Shown here piece after piece: positions 19,601 through 29,900 of a stretch of DNA of 64,000 nucleotides. Source of the DNA: Kroppenstedtia guangzhouensis (GTDB lineage Bacteria; Bacillota; Bacilli; Thermoactinomycetales; DSM-45169); the NCBI RefSeq assembly GCF_014637345.1, contig NZ_BMEX01000002.1:260359-324358 (forward strand). Reading direction: 5' to 3'. Each line of letters starts with the position of its first letter. The stretch's first letter is position 1. Position numbers and translations under genes: made by a program. Below the pieces are notes generated by a model. The model was not told where the DNA came from. It saw only the letters and a list, made by a program, of their open reading frames with translations, and made no database searches.

Positions 19601-22600
19601 GAATGCGGGTGGGAAGACCGGCTTCCTTCAATAAGCTGGAATAGTCTTCCGGTTGCCGGGGGTTGATCAGATAGTGGTTCCCATCTTGTTTGGCATATTG
19701 AGAGCCTTGGTGAACAACCGTGACATCCGCCGCTTCCGCTTTCAGAACCTCGGCGATGCTATCACCCAGTCCGCTGTTGTCTGCAAAGATCAGCCAACGT
19801 TCTCCGGCAACCGGTGCAGGTGCGGGCGATACAGATGTTTTCCATTGCGGAACGTAGAACCACTCGTCGAGATTGGTTTTCTTCCCCCCCTGCTTCGAAA
19901 CGGATGCAAGCCGGTCGAACTCAAAGGGATTGCCCTCGGGTTTGAAGGAAACAGACTCAAAGGAGTATGTGGGCAACGGGATGCGGCGACGTTTTTCGTT
20001 TTCATAGAACCCTTGCCAATCCATTGAGACGCCGTGTGTCCAAAGGCGTGCCATCTGATTGAGCAGGTACTGTTGATCTGTCAGCGTTGTGTGCTGTGGA
20101 CGGGTCGTGTTCAAAATCCGGGCTACGTCCACCGGGTTGAGAGAACGTTGCACGATCACGCTGAGATCGCGACCGGGGCCGATCTCGACAAACAATCCGG
20201 TCCCTTCCTTTTTCAATGTTTCAATACCGTCGGCAAAACGCACTGTTTCCCGCATATGCCGCACCCAGTAGTCCGGATCGGACGCCTGTTCGGCAGTCAC
20301 CCATGTTCCGGTGACACAGGAAATATACGGACAGGAGGGCGGCTGTAACTTTATTCGGCGCACATGCTTAGCAAACTCCTCCAGGATCGGATCGAGGAGG
20401 TGCGAATGAGCGGCCCCTTCGATCGGAACACGCATACACATCAGACGCTTGTCACGGAGCCATTTTTCAAAACCGGCGATTACTTCAGCCGAGCCTGCAA
20501 TGATACAGGAGAGGCCGTTGACGATGGACAGAGACAGGGAGCCGCCACTGTTTTGTTGGAACTCTTCCATCATCGGCAACAGTTCCGCTTCCGGCAACGG
20601 AACGGAGAGCATCGCACTTTCCGGCAGCGAACTCATCAGACGGCCCCGGATGACGATGAGACGAAGCGCCTCCTCCAGTGTGAACACACCTGCAAGACTA
20701 GCGGCGACGTACTCGCCAAAGGAGTAGCCGATCAGGGACGACGGTTGGACACCCCAATGTTTCAACAGTGTAGCCAGCGCATATTCAAATGAAAGAAGGA
20801 TCGGCTGGCAAGTTTCCATTTTCATAAGTTTTTGTTTGGCTTCTTCAATGTCTGCCTCGGCCGGATAGATCACTTCTTTCAAGTCTTTTCCAGTCAAGTC
20901 GCGCAGGATGGAAAAACATTCGTCCATCACCCCGCGGAAGACCGGTTCACTGTCGTAGAGATCACGACCCATGTTTACATACTGCGATCCGTTGCCTGCA
21001 AAGAGAAAGGTGACTTTCGGACTTCCATCTTTGACATGTCCGTTGTGAATCTTACTGGATTCGTTGTCAAGGAGCAGCTCAGCCGCTTCAAGGGTCGTGG
21101 AGGCGAGAAGAGCGCGACGGTGCTTGAACTCCTTTCGCCCCACCTGCAAGGTGTAAGCGGCGTCAGCCAGGTTGGTTTCAGGATGTGCGGCTAAATAGTT
21201 CCCCAAATTGGCCGTCATCCGATCGAGGGCATCCTCCGTCTTGGCTGACAGCATCACCATCAAATAAGGACGACCCGCTGAAGTCGGAGACGGTTTCGGC
21301 GCTTCCTCGAGTACCACGTGTGCATTGGTTCCGCCGATTCCGAAAGAGCTGACCCCGGCACGGAGTACGCCGTCTTTCTGCCAGTCATACAGTTCGGTAT
21401 TGACGAAAAAGGGGCTGTTCGCAAAATCGATAGACTTATTCGGCTCATCAAAATTGACGGTGGGCGGAATCCGTCGATGTTGCAATGCGAGTACCGTCTT
21501 GATCAGACCCGCCACTCCGGAAGCCGCATTCAGATGGCCCACGTTTGATTTGACAGAACCGATCGGCAGGCTTTGTGTTTCCTTTCGGTGGAATACTTGA
21601 CGCAGGGCTTTGACCTCGATGGTGTCGCCCAGTTTGGTCGCCGTGCCGTGTGTTTCGATGTAGGAAACGCTGTCGGGATCAATGCCTGCCGCCGAATGTG
21701 CCGCTTTGATCACTTCCATCTGCCCCTCCACACTCGGCGCCGTGTAACCGATTTTTCGGTTACCGTCGTTGTTTATGGCACTGCCTTTCATCACCCCGTG
21801 AATCGTGTCCCCATCAGCAATCGCATCCTCCAGGCGTTTCAGCACGACGATGCCGACTCCGTCGCCGAAGAGCATGCCGTTTGCTTTTTCATCAAAGGGT
21901 TTGCAATGGCCGTCGGCCGAAAAGAGCATCCCCTCTTGGTAGATGTAACCCGCTTTATCCGGTAAGGCCAGTGTGATTCCGCCGGCCAAAGCCAGATCGC
22001 AGTGACCGTTCAGAAGTGCTTGCGCGGCGGTATGAATCGCCACTAATGAGGTGGAGCAACCGGTAAAAATGTTGACACTCGGACCTTTCAGGTTCAATTT
22101 GTACGAAATCTGCGTTGTCAGCGAATCTTTATCGTTAAGCAGTGAGGTCAGGAACTGACCGGCGGGTTCGCCCGATTCGGAAAGAGTTGAAAGCACCTGC
22201 CAATAAAGGTTGGGCGAGGCCCCGGCGTATACGCCGACCAGACCGGGGCGAGCTCCTCCATATCCCGCATGTTCCAAGGCGTGCCATGCCACTTCGTGAA
22301 AGACGCGCAATTGCGGGTCCATCAAGGCTGCATCCCGTGGCGTGTAGTCAAAGAAAGCGGCATCAAAGCAATCAGTTCCCTCCAGGTAACCTTTGGCTTT
22401 GACATAGTTCGGGTTTTGAATATCGGCTTTTGGAATTCCCGATTCCATCAGCTCTTCATCAGTGAAGAATCGGATCGATTCGATGCCGGAGGCCAAGTTG
22501 TTCCAATATTCCTCGATGTTCTGTGCACCGGGGAATCGGCCCGCCATGCCGATAATCGCAATATCCCCCGTGACCGAATCCCTGTTGCACGGGGGATTCC

Positions 22601-25600
22601 TTTCCGATAGCAGCAGCTCTTCTTCTTCCCCGCCGTTTAAGAAATTGGCAAGGGAGCGAATGGTCGGATGTTCAAACATCGCTTCTATAGGAATGTGCCG
22701 TTCCAGACACTTAACCAGTTTGGCATGAATTTGAATGATATCGAGGGATGTGGCTCCCAAATCAAAAAAGTTATCGTTTACATTCACCTCTTGAGTGCGA
22801 TAAAACTCTTTCCAAATTCCGATGATCACCGCTTCCATCTCTGCCTGTTGCGAACCGTCCCTTGTGACGTGATTCCGTCGGTTCAAGTCCTGCCTGACGT
22901 CAGAGGGAGGAGACAATCGACTCTGCCCGTCTCGGGAGCCCAAGGTGATCCACTGGTCGTAACGGGCATACATGTCCCCCGAAGAGATAATCACGCGGTG
23001 GAGGCCCGAGGTGGCAAGGACGCATTGAAAGGTCTTGATTCCCTCTTCCGGAGTCATCTCCAGAAGCTCAAGGGTTTCGCCGAACATCGGTTTTTCATAG
23101 GCTTTGCCGGTATATTGCCAATCACCCCAGTTGACACTGGTCCAACGATTGTTTGCCCGTCGGCTCAACCGATCGGCCACACCGTCCATATACAGATTGG
23201 CTCCTGCATAAGCCACAAATCCAAGCCCTCCCAGGATCGGTGAAAGCGAGGAGACAAACAGACAAAAGTCAAGATCACGGTCGCCGAGAAGTTTTTCCAA
23301 TACGAGCAATCCATGAAGTTTCGGACGAAACTGTTCTTCGCACTCTTCCCGCGAGATCGCCGCCATCACACATTGAGCGGAGCGTACGCGCAGGATGCCG
23401 GCAGCGTGGATCACCCCTTGTACCGGGCCGAAAGTCTCCTCGGCTGTGGTGAGCGCGGCGCGCATCTGTGCGATGTCTGCAACGTCCGATGCCAGCACGA
23501 GCACTTCCGCTCCAAGTTGCTCCAGCTTTTGCACGGAACGGATGCGCATGGCCAGCTCATCGTCTTTGTCATGGGTGGTGATATAGGACTCCCATTCGCT
23601 TCGTTCCGGTAAACCCCGACGCCCGATCAGAACCAGTTTGGCCTTGGCGGAACGAGCCAGATATTCGGCCAATTTCAAGCCAACACCGCCGAGCCCTCCC
23701 GTGATCAGGTAAACGCCTCCTTTGCGCAGGCGGGGTGCAATATCCTCGGGCCCGAGATGAAGTGCCTCTTGGAATTCCTCTTTTGGAAGCGGGGTGAAAG
23801 TGCTGATGAAGCGGTTGTTGTTGCGATACGCAATCACCGTATCGGTAATCTCTTGTTGCAACTCAGCAAGTAATGAAGACACAGTCCCCTCGATCTCTGC
23901 CAGTTCAATATCAATGCTCCGGCAGCGCACGTTGGGATATTCCTGCGGCATCACTTTCACCGTTGCGAGCAGAGGTTTCTTCTCAGCACAAACCTTTTCT
24001 TCTCCGTCGACCTTTTGCATATCGTTGGTCACGACAGTCACGTCGATATCATGAACCAAGTTTTGGGCGCTGAGCGCCTTTGCCAGATGAATCATACTGT
24101 AGAAACCGGTATCAAGGAACGCGAGTCCCCGGTCTTCACGGGAGAGATTCCAGAGATGCACGATTCGGTCCGGCAACAGTCCCCGCTCACGCAGGGTGCG
24201 AAACAGCGAATGGTAGTCGCCTTCCTTTGTTGCATTCACTGCATACTGCCCGTCTCCCTGCACGGTAAAAGCCGATTCATTGACAACGGTGGCAACTCGA
24301 TGCCCCAGCCTCTGCAAGCTGTCGGCCAGTTTTTGACCCACCCCTTCCCCGTCCATGAAAAGCAACCAGTTAACGGGGGTGACTGGATTCGCCTCCGCCG
24401 CAGCGGTCAAGGGTTTGTTTTCCCAAAGGGGACGGTAAAACCAATCGGCGATGTCCGGCCGTTTCTCCACCGCGCCGGAACGCGGTTTCTCCACAGCCCC
24501 GGTTTTCGGTTCAAGCCAGAAGCGCTGCTTCTCAAAGGGATAGGTCGGCAACGGAATGCGCAATCGGCGCTCCCCTTTGTAAAAGGCTTCCCATTTCACC
24601 ACCGCTCCCTTTTCCCAAAGTCGTCCCATTGTCAAAAGCAAGTCGGCGCAGAGTTGAACCGTTGATTCCGTATCGGCGACAGATGAATTTTCCTGCATCG
24701 AAAGACAGATCTGATCGGATCGCTTCAGGTCACCCAGAATTTCTTCCCTGTGAGGGTCGACCGTCGCTTGTTTTACCCAGTACGCCGGGTCTGTGGCCAG
24801 ATCGGCGGTAATCCAAGCTCCTGTCACACTGGACAGAAAGGGCACCTTTGGATGGACGAATCGGATGCGGTGTACATGGCGCTCCAGGTCCCTGCGATGA
24901 CGTGCCGCCGCAAGAAGGATTGCATCTTCCGGTGCCAAAACACCTGCTGCCGCTGCCGCCGCCAGTTCGGCTGCTCCGAATCCGATGAGAGCTGCCGGTG
25001 GCAGACCTTTTGCAAACCGGTTACTCATTGTGAGGCCAATGGCAACCACCAGAACATCCTCGGCGGTCACTGGCCATTCCTCTTTCAGCATCACTTCGGT
25101 GGGATCCAGGTCCACATGGGATGCAGCCTGTTCCAGTACGCGCTCCAGTTCGTGACGGAAATCAGCATCACGGCTGGCAATCTCAAGCGCCAGTTGGACC
25201 GCTCCCTGTGCATCCTCCGGAAGGAGAAAGACGGTATTGGGCGCATCCGTGACAACCTGTGTCGGAAAGTGTTCTTCCCGTAGTTGCTCAATGGCGTCGG
25301 CTACGTCGCGAACGACCAACGAGCGGCGTACCGGAAAACCGCGCCGGCCCACTTGCAGTGTATATGCCACATCTGCCATTTGAAGCCCCGGGTGTTTTTC
25401 CAGGTGGTCGGCGAGATTCTCTGCCGCCTGCGCCAACGCTGTTTCACTCCGTGCGGAGAGTACCAACAAATGCCTGTCATTCGACGGTGTGTCGCTGAAA
25501 GGTTCGGGGGATTCTTCCAGAACGACGTGAACATTGGTGCCGCCAAACCCAAAGGCGCTCACCCCTGCCCGACGGGGATGTGTTCCGTCTGTCTCCCAAT

Positions 25601-26825
25601 CCGACAGTTCCCGGTTCAAGTAGAAAGGGCTGTCCACAAAGTCGATTTTCGGGTTTGGACGATGGATATGGAGAGTCGGAGGCAACTGTTTGTGTTTCAG
25701 CGACAGGATCGTTTTAATCAATCCGGTAATCCCCGCGGCCGTATCCAGATGACCGACATTGCTTTTGACTGAACCGATTCCGCAAAATGCTTTGCGCTTT
25801 GTATCAGAGAAAGCACGTTTCAACGCTTCAAATTCGATCGTGTCTCCCAGCGCCGTCGCCGTGCCGTGTGTTTCGATGTACGAAATGGTTTCCGGTGCGA
25901 CTTCGGCAAAACTTTGCGCTGCCCGGATGACTTCTGACTGTCCCTCGACGCTGGGTGCCGTATACCCCACCTTGCGTTCCCCATCATTATTGGCCGCCGA
26001 CCCCTTGATGACAGCGTGGATGGTATCTCCGTCAGCCAAGGCGTCTTCCAGCCGTTTGAGTACAACGATGCCTGCACCATCACTGAACACGGCCCCTTGG
26101 GCTGATGCATCAAAAGCCCGGACTTTTCCGTCTGGGGAGGATGTCATTCCCTCTTCATAGAGATAACCGTCTTTGGTAGGATAGGAAACCCGCACACCGC
26201 CTGCGACGGAAATCGAACATTCTCCAGTCAACAAAGCACGGCTGGCCAAATGGACACTGAGCAGGGAGGTGGAGCAGGCAGTGTACAGGGTGAAGGAAGG
26301 ACCACTCAGTCCGAGTTTGTATGAAGTCAGTGTGGAAATCGCATCTTTATAACACAAAGTTCCCGCTTCTGAGAATTCGGCGGCACTGCTGCTGCTCAAG
26401 AGCGGGCTTCGCTCCATCCAATTGAAGTTGGTTGCGGCACCGACGTAAAGGCCGATCAGACCGGGATACGACTTGGGGTCGTATCCCGCCATCTCCAGCC
26501 CCTCCCAGACGATTTCCTGCAAAATTCGGATCTGGGGATCGGTGATCTCCGCTTCCCGTGGGGAATAGGAGAAGAACGAAGCATCAAACTCTTCGACACC
26601 TTCGATATAACCCTTCGCTTTGACATAGTTGGAGCGCCGGATCAACTCGGGATCGGCCCCGGCAGCGATCAGTTCTTCCTCACTGAAATGTGAAATGGAT
26701 TCAACTCCTCGTTTAAGATTTTCCCAAAATTCATCAATGTTATTAGCTCCCGGAAATCGGCCGCTCATGCCGATGACGGCGATTTCCAACCCTGTTTTGT
26801 GATGATCATCTTGATTGTGGGCCAA
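16698..26825 (-). CDS. Bimodular PKS ending in a C domain: KS-AT0-KR-ACP-KS-AT-KR-ACP-C
   Basis: About 3375 residues. Module 1: KS (TACSTSL near 180, ETHGTAT, SNVGHLD), a degenerate AT (about 527-770), KR (GGLGGVG near 1040), ACP (GATSLD near 1355). Module 2: KS (TGCSTSL near 1588), AT (GYSFGE near 2032, AAHSH instead of the usual HAFHS), KR (GGLGGIG near 2565), ACP (GGDSLKA near 2874). A full condensation domain (HHIVTDG near 3058) and an acidic tail end the protein. The first AT has GFGAAE in place of GHSxGE and has lost the small subdomain with the catalytic His, so a separate acyltransferase must serve it. The second AT has non-malonyl motifs, suggesting an unusual extender such as hydroxymalonyl-ACP. 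Neither KR has LDD, consistent with A-type ketoreduction. The TTG at 26825 is preferred because AAGGAGG precedes it and the KS starts soon after; the ATG at 26876 has no such site. Confidence 0.9.
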   Translation of the reverse strand: MAHNQDDHHKTGLEIAVIGMSGRFPGANNIDEFWENLKRGVESISHFSEEELIAAGADPELIRRSNYVKAKGYIEGVEEFDASFFSYSPREAEITDPQIRILQEIVWEGLEMAGYDPKSYPGLIGLYVGAATNFNWMERSPLLSSSSAAEFSEAGTLCYKDAISTLTSYKLGLSGPSFTLYTACSTSLLSVHLASRALLTGECSISVAGGVRVSYPTKDGYLYEEGMTSSPDGKVRAFDASAQGAVFSDGAGIVVLKRLEDALADGDTIHAVIKGSAANNDGERKVGYTAPSVEGQSEVIRAAQSFAEVAPETISYIETHGTATALGDTIEFEALKRAFSDTKRKAFCGIGSVKSNVGHLDTAAGITGLIKTILSLKHKQLPPTLHIHRPNPKIDFVDSPFYLNRELSDWETDGTHPRRAGVSAFGFGGTNVHVVLEESPEPFSDTPSNDRHLLVLSARSETALAQAAENLADHLEKHPGLQMADVAYTLQVGRRGFPVRRSLVVRDVADAIEQLREEHFPTQVVTDAPNTVFLLPEDAQGAVQLALEIASRDADFRHELERVLEQAASHVDLDPTEVMLKEEWPVTAEDVLVVAIGLTMSNRFAKGLPPAALIGFGAAELAAAAAAGVLAPEDAILLAAARHRRDLERHVHRIRFVHPKVPFLSSVTGAWITADLATDPAYWVKQATVDPHREEILGDLKRSDQICLSMQENSSVADTESTVQLCADLLLTMGRLWEKGAVVKWEAFYKGERRLRIPLPTYPFEKQRFWLEPKTGAVEKPRSGAVEKRPDIADWFYRPLWENKPLTAAAEANPVTPVNWLLFMDGEGVGQKLADSLQRLGHRVATVVNESAFTVQGDGQYAVNATKEGDYHSLFRTLRERGLLPDRIVHLWNLSREDRGLAFLDTGFYSMIHLAKALSAQNLVHDIDVTVVTNDMQKVDGEEKVCAEKKPLLATVKVMPQEYPNVRCRSIDIELAEIEGTVSSLLAELQQEITDTVIAYRNNNRFISTFTPLPKEEFQEALHLGPEDIAPRLRKGGVYLITGGLGGVGLKLAEYLARSAKAKLVLIGRRGLPERSEWESYITTHDKDDELAMRIRSVQKLEQLGAEVLVLASDVADIAQMRAALTTAEETFGPVQGVIHAAGILRVRSAQCVMAAISREECEEQFRPKLHGLLVLEKLLGDRDLDFCLFVSSLSPILGGLGFVAYAGANLYMDGVADRLSRRANNRWTSVNWGDWQYTGKAYEKPMFGETLELLEMTPEEGIKTFQCVLATSGLHRVIISSGDMYARYDQWITLGSRDGQSRLSPPSDVRQDLNRRNHVTRDGSQQAEMEAVIIGIWKEFYRTQEVNVNDNFFDLGATSLDIIQIHAKLVKCLERHIPIEAMFEHPTIRSLANFLNGGEEEELLLSERNPPCNRDSVTGDIAIIGMAGRFPGAQNIEEYWNNLASGIESIRFFTDEELMESGIPKADIQNPNYVKAKGYLEGTDCFDAAFFDYTPRDAALMDPQLRVFHEVAWHALEHAGYGGARPGLVGVYAGASPNLYWQVLSTLSESGEPAGQFLTSLLNDKDSLTTQISYKLNLKGPSVNIFTGCSTSLVAIHTAAQALLNGHCDLALAGGITLALPDKAGYIYQEGMLFSADGHCKPFDEKANGMLFGDGVGIVVLKRLEDAIADGDTIHGVMKGSAINNDGNRKIGYTAPSVEGQMEVIKAAHSAAGIDPDSVSYIETHGTATKLGDTIEVKALRQVFHRKETQSLPIGSVKSNVGHLNAASGVAGLIKTVLALQHRRIPPTVNFDEPNKSIDFANSPFFVNTELYDWQKDGVLRAGVSSFGIGGTNAHVVLEEAPKPSPTSAGRPYLMVMLSAKTEDALDRMTANLGNYLAAHPETNLADAAYTLQVGRKEFKHRRALLASTTLEAAELLLDNESSKIHNGHVKDGSPKVTFLFAGNGSQYVNMGRDLYDSEPVFRGVMDECFSILRDLTGKDLKEVIYPAEADIEEAKQKLMKMETCQPILLSFEYALATLLKHWGVQPSSLIGYSFGEYVAASLAGVFTLEEALRLIVIRGRLMSSLPESAMLSVPLPEAELLPMMEEFQQNSGGSLSLSIVNGLSCIIAGSAEVIAGFEKWLRDKRLMCMRVPIEGAAHSHLLDPILEEFAKHVRRIKLQPPSCPYISCVTGTWVTAEQASDPDYWVRHMRETVRFADGIETLKKEGTGLFVEIGPGRDLSVIVQRSLNPVDVARILNTTRPQHTTLTDQQYLLNQMARLWTHGVSMDWQGFYENEKRRRIPLPTYSFESVSFKPEGNPFEFDRLASVSKQGGKKTNLDEWFYVPQWKTSVSPAPAPVAGERWLIFADNSGLGDSIAEVLKAEAADVTVVHQGSQYAKQDGNHYLINPRQPEDYSSLLKEAGLPTRILHLWGVTEGKREATPEYATQMQEIGFYTLFHLAQTLGNQQVIDPIHMRVITNGVQCVTGEEDLVPEKATLLGVSLVLPQEYSYLSCSAIDVSLPQGGRYQVRRLAGQLVAEAMTDTEDKVIAYRGMTRFVQSYTPLELKQADENNLPLKPGGVYLVTGGLGGIGLILARHLARQTKGKIILTSRTGLPDRREWTRHLSEETQFATRIRRVMELEEMGAEVDVQRVDVSDRHCMEGLVAYIEDRFGPLNGVIHAAGIIGGDTFNLIKELTKEDCEAHFKPKMYGLLVLEEVLRGKSLDFCLLMSSISAVLGGLGYSAYAASNLYMDAFVIDRNREAERPWISVNWSDWKYWQEEDKEMQIGASVHELSMTPEEGIDMFNRALTWHPGGLLVHSPGDLQNRIDQWVKLKSLREDGEGTEADPDSYHARPNLINEYLAPRTPTEEKLCRIWERSFRMERIGVQDDFLELGGDSLKAITVVSRIHKEFNVEVTVAELFNFSNIEGLAAHIESAEKSRYNAIEPAPEKEFYELSSAQKRFYILHRLHPESTAYNDTSVILLEGKVDKKRLERGFQKLVQHHEIFRTTIEMVGDVPKQKIHPQADLEVEYFEAAESELQGIIRRFVRPFDFNRPPYLRIALIRLEEQRHILVIDLHHIVTDGVSYDIFVRDFLTLYAGGDLAPLRIQYKDYAEWQNSEQEKNEINRHKEYWLNCFRDGIPLLQLPLDFPRPKTWNFTGSTVSFAIGKELTQKIRDLAAREETTLFTVLLAAYNVLLGKYSGQDDIVIGTPVTGRPHADLQNIIGVFVNMLAMRNRPQHDKTFHEFLREVRAHALEAFEHQKYQYEDLVAELGLQGNLNRNPLFDTVFLLQNMDTEEMEVNGLRVSSYDYDHQRAQFDLLLRAVEGEETIGMTLEYANTLFKRESMEKLCHRFVEVLEQVTSHVDILIGDLQVKHEFKELQTVELASDFDDFEF

Positions 26826-26970
26826 AGGGCTCCCTCCTTTTTCGGCAATTATGATCAAAAAAGGTGACAGCAGCAAATGCCCCTCAGATCCTGTCCTGCA
26901 GAAATATTCTGGGCCATCAGTTCGGAATCCTTATATTTCATAGACATCCCCCCGGGAACCCACCATCCCG

Positions 26971-29900
26971 CTACTGTCGTTTGCCCAGTCTGGACAATGT
27001 GTTTTTCATAACCGATTTGGCTTTGTTCAATTCTTCATGGGCTCTTGGTTCTTCGATGGGCTCCCGATAACCCAAATATTTGGCAAGGGCATGAATCGTC
27101 GAATGCTCGTACAATGTGACGACGGGCAAGTCGCGCTTGAACAGATCTTTGAGCTTGGCGTTGACACGAAGGAGGTCGAGTGAGCTCATCCCGAGATCAA
27201 AGAAGTTGTCATGGATCCCGATCTGCTCCAAACCGAACATATCCTGCAATAATTCACACAGTTTTTGTTCAATTTCATTGGTCGGAGCCGTATAAGCCGA
27301 CAGCATGCCGGAACGCTGCTGTTTCGGTTTGCTTCTGCTTCGCTGCTCCAGCATTTGGGTATAGTGCTTGACGCCGTGTTTCAATTTCCAATGCAAGTCC
27401 ACCGGTGACACCACCACTTGGTGATGGTTACGGCACAAAATCCGGCGAAACACTTCCACCCCTTCTTTCGCAGTCACCCCGTCGTGCAACATGCTCTCAA
27501 CGTCGGTGTTAAACTGTTTGGCCCACACTTTTGCCGATTGCAACGACATCCCGACTTCCTGCCAGTCCGGCCAATTGATCGCCACGGTAAACACCCCGTC
27601 ACGGGCACTTTTATAAAACGCAAATGCGTCCAGAAATTCGTTGGCTGCATTGTAACCGCTCTGCCCGAATTTCATATGGTAAGCAATGTTGCCGATGGAG
27701 GAACAAAGGACGAAGAACTCGAGGGGCTCCTCTTTCAATAAGGAATCGAGCAATAATGTCCCTGCGATTTTCGGGGCGAGGATCGCGTCGTTCCCTTCTT
27801 TGTCACGGTTCATCATGACCCCCAGGTAGTCGGCAACACCGGCTGCGTGGACCACACCGTCAATATGGCCGAAACGTGTCTTGACTTCCTCAAGCACTCG
27901 GCACATGTCCTCTTTCTCGGCCACATCGCCCTGCAATACCAGGCTCTCGGCGCCTTGTGCTTCCATTTTGCGCAGGGAGCGGATGAGGTCGCTTATACGC
28001 GGGTCCATTTCCGGAGCGTCCAGCCAACGATCCCATTCACTGCGAGGCGGAAACTCTGAACGGCCCACCAGTGCCAGCTTGACACCGGGTACACTCCGGG
28101 CCAGGTCTTTCGCGATCGCAAACCCAATCCCTCCAAGACCGCCGGTGATCAGGTAGACGCCACCTTCCCGCAGCCTGCCGCTTCCCACAGATTCTTTTTC
28201 AAAACGGGATTGGACGACTGTCTGTATCCAGCGATGCCGACCGCGATAGGCGACCACCGGATCGGAAGCATCAGTCAAACATTCGTCCAGGACTGCCTCG
28301 GTAAAGTCTTGTTGCGAGGGCAGATCCAGATCAATCGTTCGGCAGGAGAAGTTCGGAAATTCGAGACCGCAGATCTTGGTGAATCCCAAAACGGTGGCTT
28401 GTTCCGGGGACAGATTCTCTTCTGTTCCCGTCACCTCAAGCATCCTCTCGGTCAGCACATACAATTGTAACTGTCCTTCCCGCCTCCCGATCGATTGCGC
28501 CGTATAAAGCAACGAGTAATATCCTTCATCCATCACCTGTTCCACAAGCTCCCGCGAGAGGGAATCATTTGCCCCGTTTAAACTCCAGGCGTGAACGATT
28601 TTGTGCGGGAGCAACCCCCGGCGTTCCAGATCGGTAAAGAGCGCTTCGTAATCAGCCTTTTCCCGGGGATGGATGGTATATGAAACTTCCTCTGTCCGCG
28701 AGAACCATTCGTCCTTCTTCACTGTGATCACCCGTTGCCCTTCTTTTTGCAAACGGGCCACAAGCGGTTCAGTGCGGCCGTGGCGATCCAAGAAGATCAG
28801 CCAGACCTCGTCTTCCCGCCATCGTCTCCCATCCCGACCCCCGGGCAACGGGTTGCGCTCCCATGAAGGCAGGTAGAACCACTCATCCACGTCGGAGCGC
28901 TTGCCCCCTGTTGTCGTCCCCGAAAACAAACTTGTAGCTTGCGGTTCCGATGGAAAGCGTCGTTTTTCAAAGGGATAAGTGGGCAAGGGCACCAGGCGGC
29001 GCTGCTCACCGGCGTAAAAAGCTTTCCAGTCCACTGTCCCTCCCAGCATCCACAGTCGTCCGAGCTGCCTTAGCAGATGAGCACTGTCCGCCGTTGGATC
29101 CAACGGATGGCGAAGCAGATGCAGTGCCGTCTGGCCATTCTTCCGTTCCGGATGAGCCTGCACAAGTGTGGACAACATACGACCCGGTCCGATTTCAAGA
29201 AAAACCGCCTGCTCTGTGCGAAACAGTTCGGACAAGCCTTGTGAAAATTGAACGGTGTTCCTGAGATGCCGGGCCCAGTACTCAGGAGAAGTCGCTTGCT
29301 CGACAGTAATCCGTCTGCCCGTCACGTTGGAGAGGTAGGGGATTTTCGGAGCAGAAAGTGGCATCTTGGCCACTTCTTGCTCAAACTGTCGGAGAATCGG
29401 GTCCATCATGCGGGAATGGAATGCGTGAGACGTGTGCAGACGTGTTGTCTTCACCCCACCCGCAGACAGTTTCCGCTCCAACTGATCCACTGACAGTGTC
29501 GGGCCAGAGACGACAACGTGCTGCGGCGAATTCACCGCCGCCAGATCGAGCTCATCTGTCAGAAGCGGCCGCACCTCCGCTTCCGAAAGGTTTACACCAA
29601 GCATCGATCCCACAGGAAGCTTTTGCATCAATTCACCACGTAGCGCCACCAAACGCAGGGCATCTTCAAAGGACAACACCTCCGCCAAACAGGCAGCGAC
29701 ATATTCACCAATACTGTGTCCCATCATCAGCTGGGGACGAACACCCCATCGGATCAACAGCTTGGCCAATGCGTATTCGATGAGAAACAGCAACGGTTGG
29801 GCAAGCCCTGTCTGCATCAGCCGTTGTGTGGCTGCCTTCTCCGAGCCCCGGGGCGGATACAAGACTTCCCCCACATTAAAGCCCAGTTGTTTTGTCAGTG

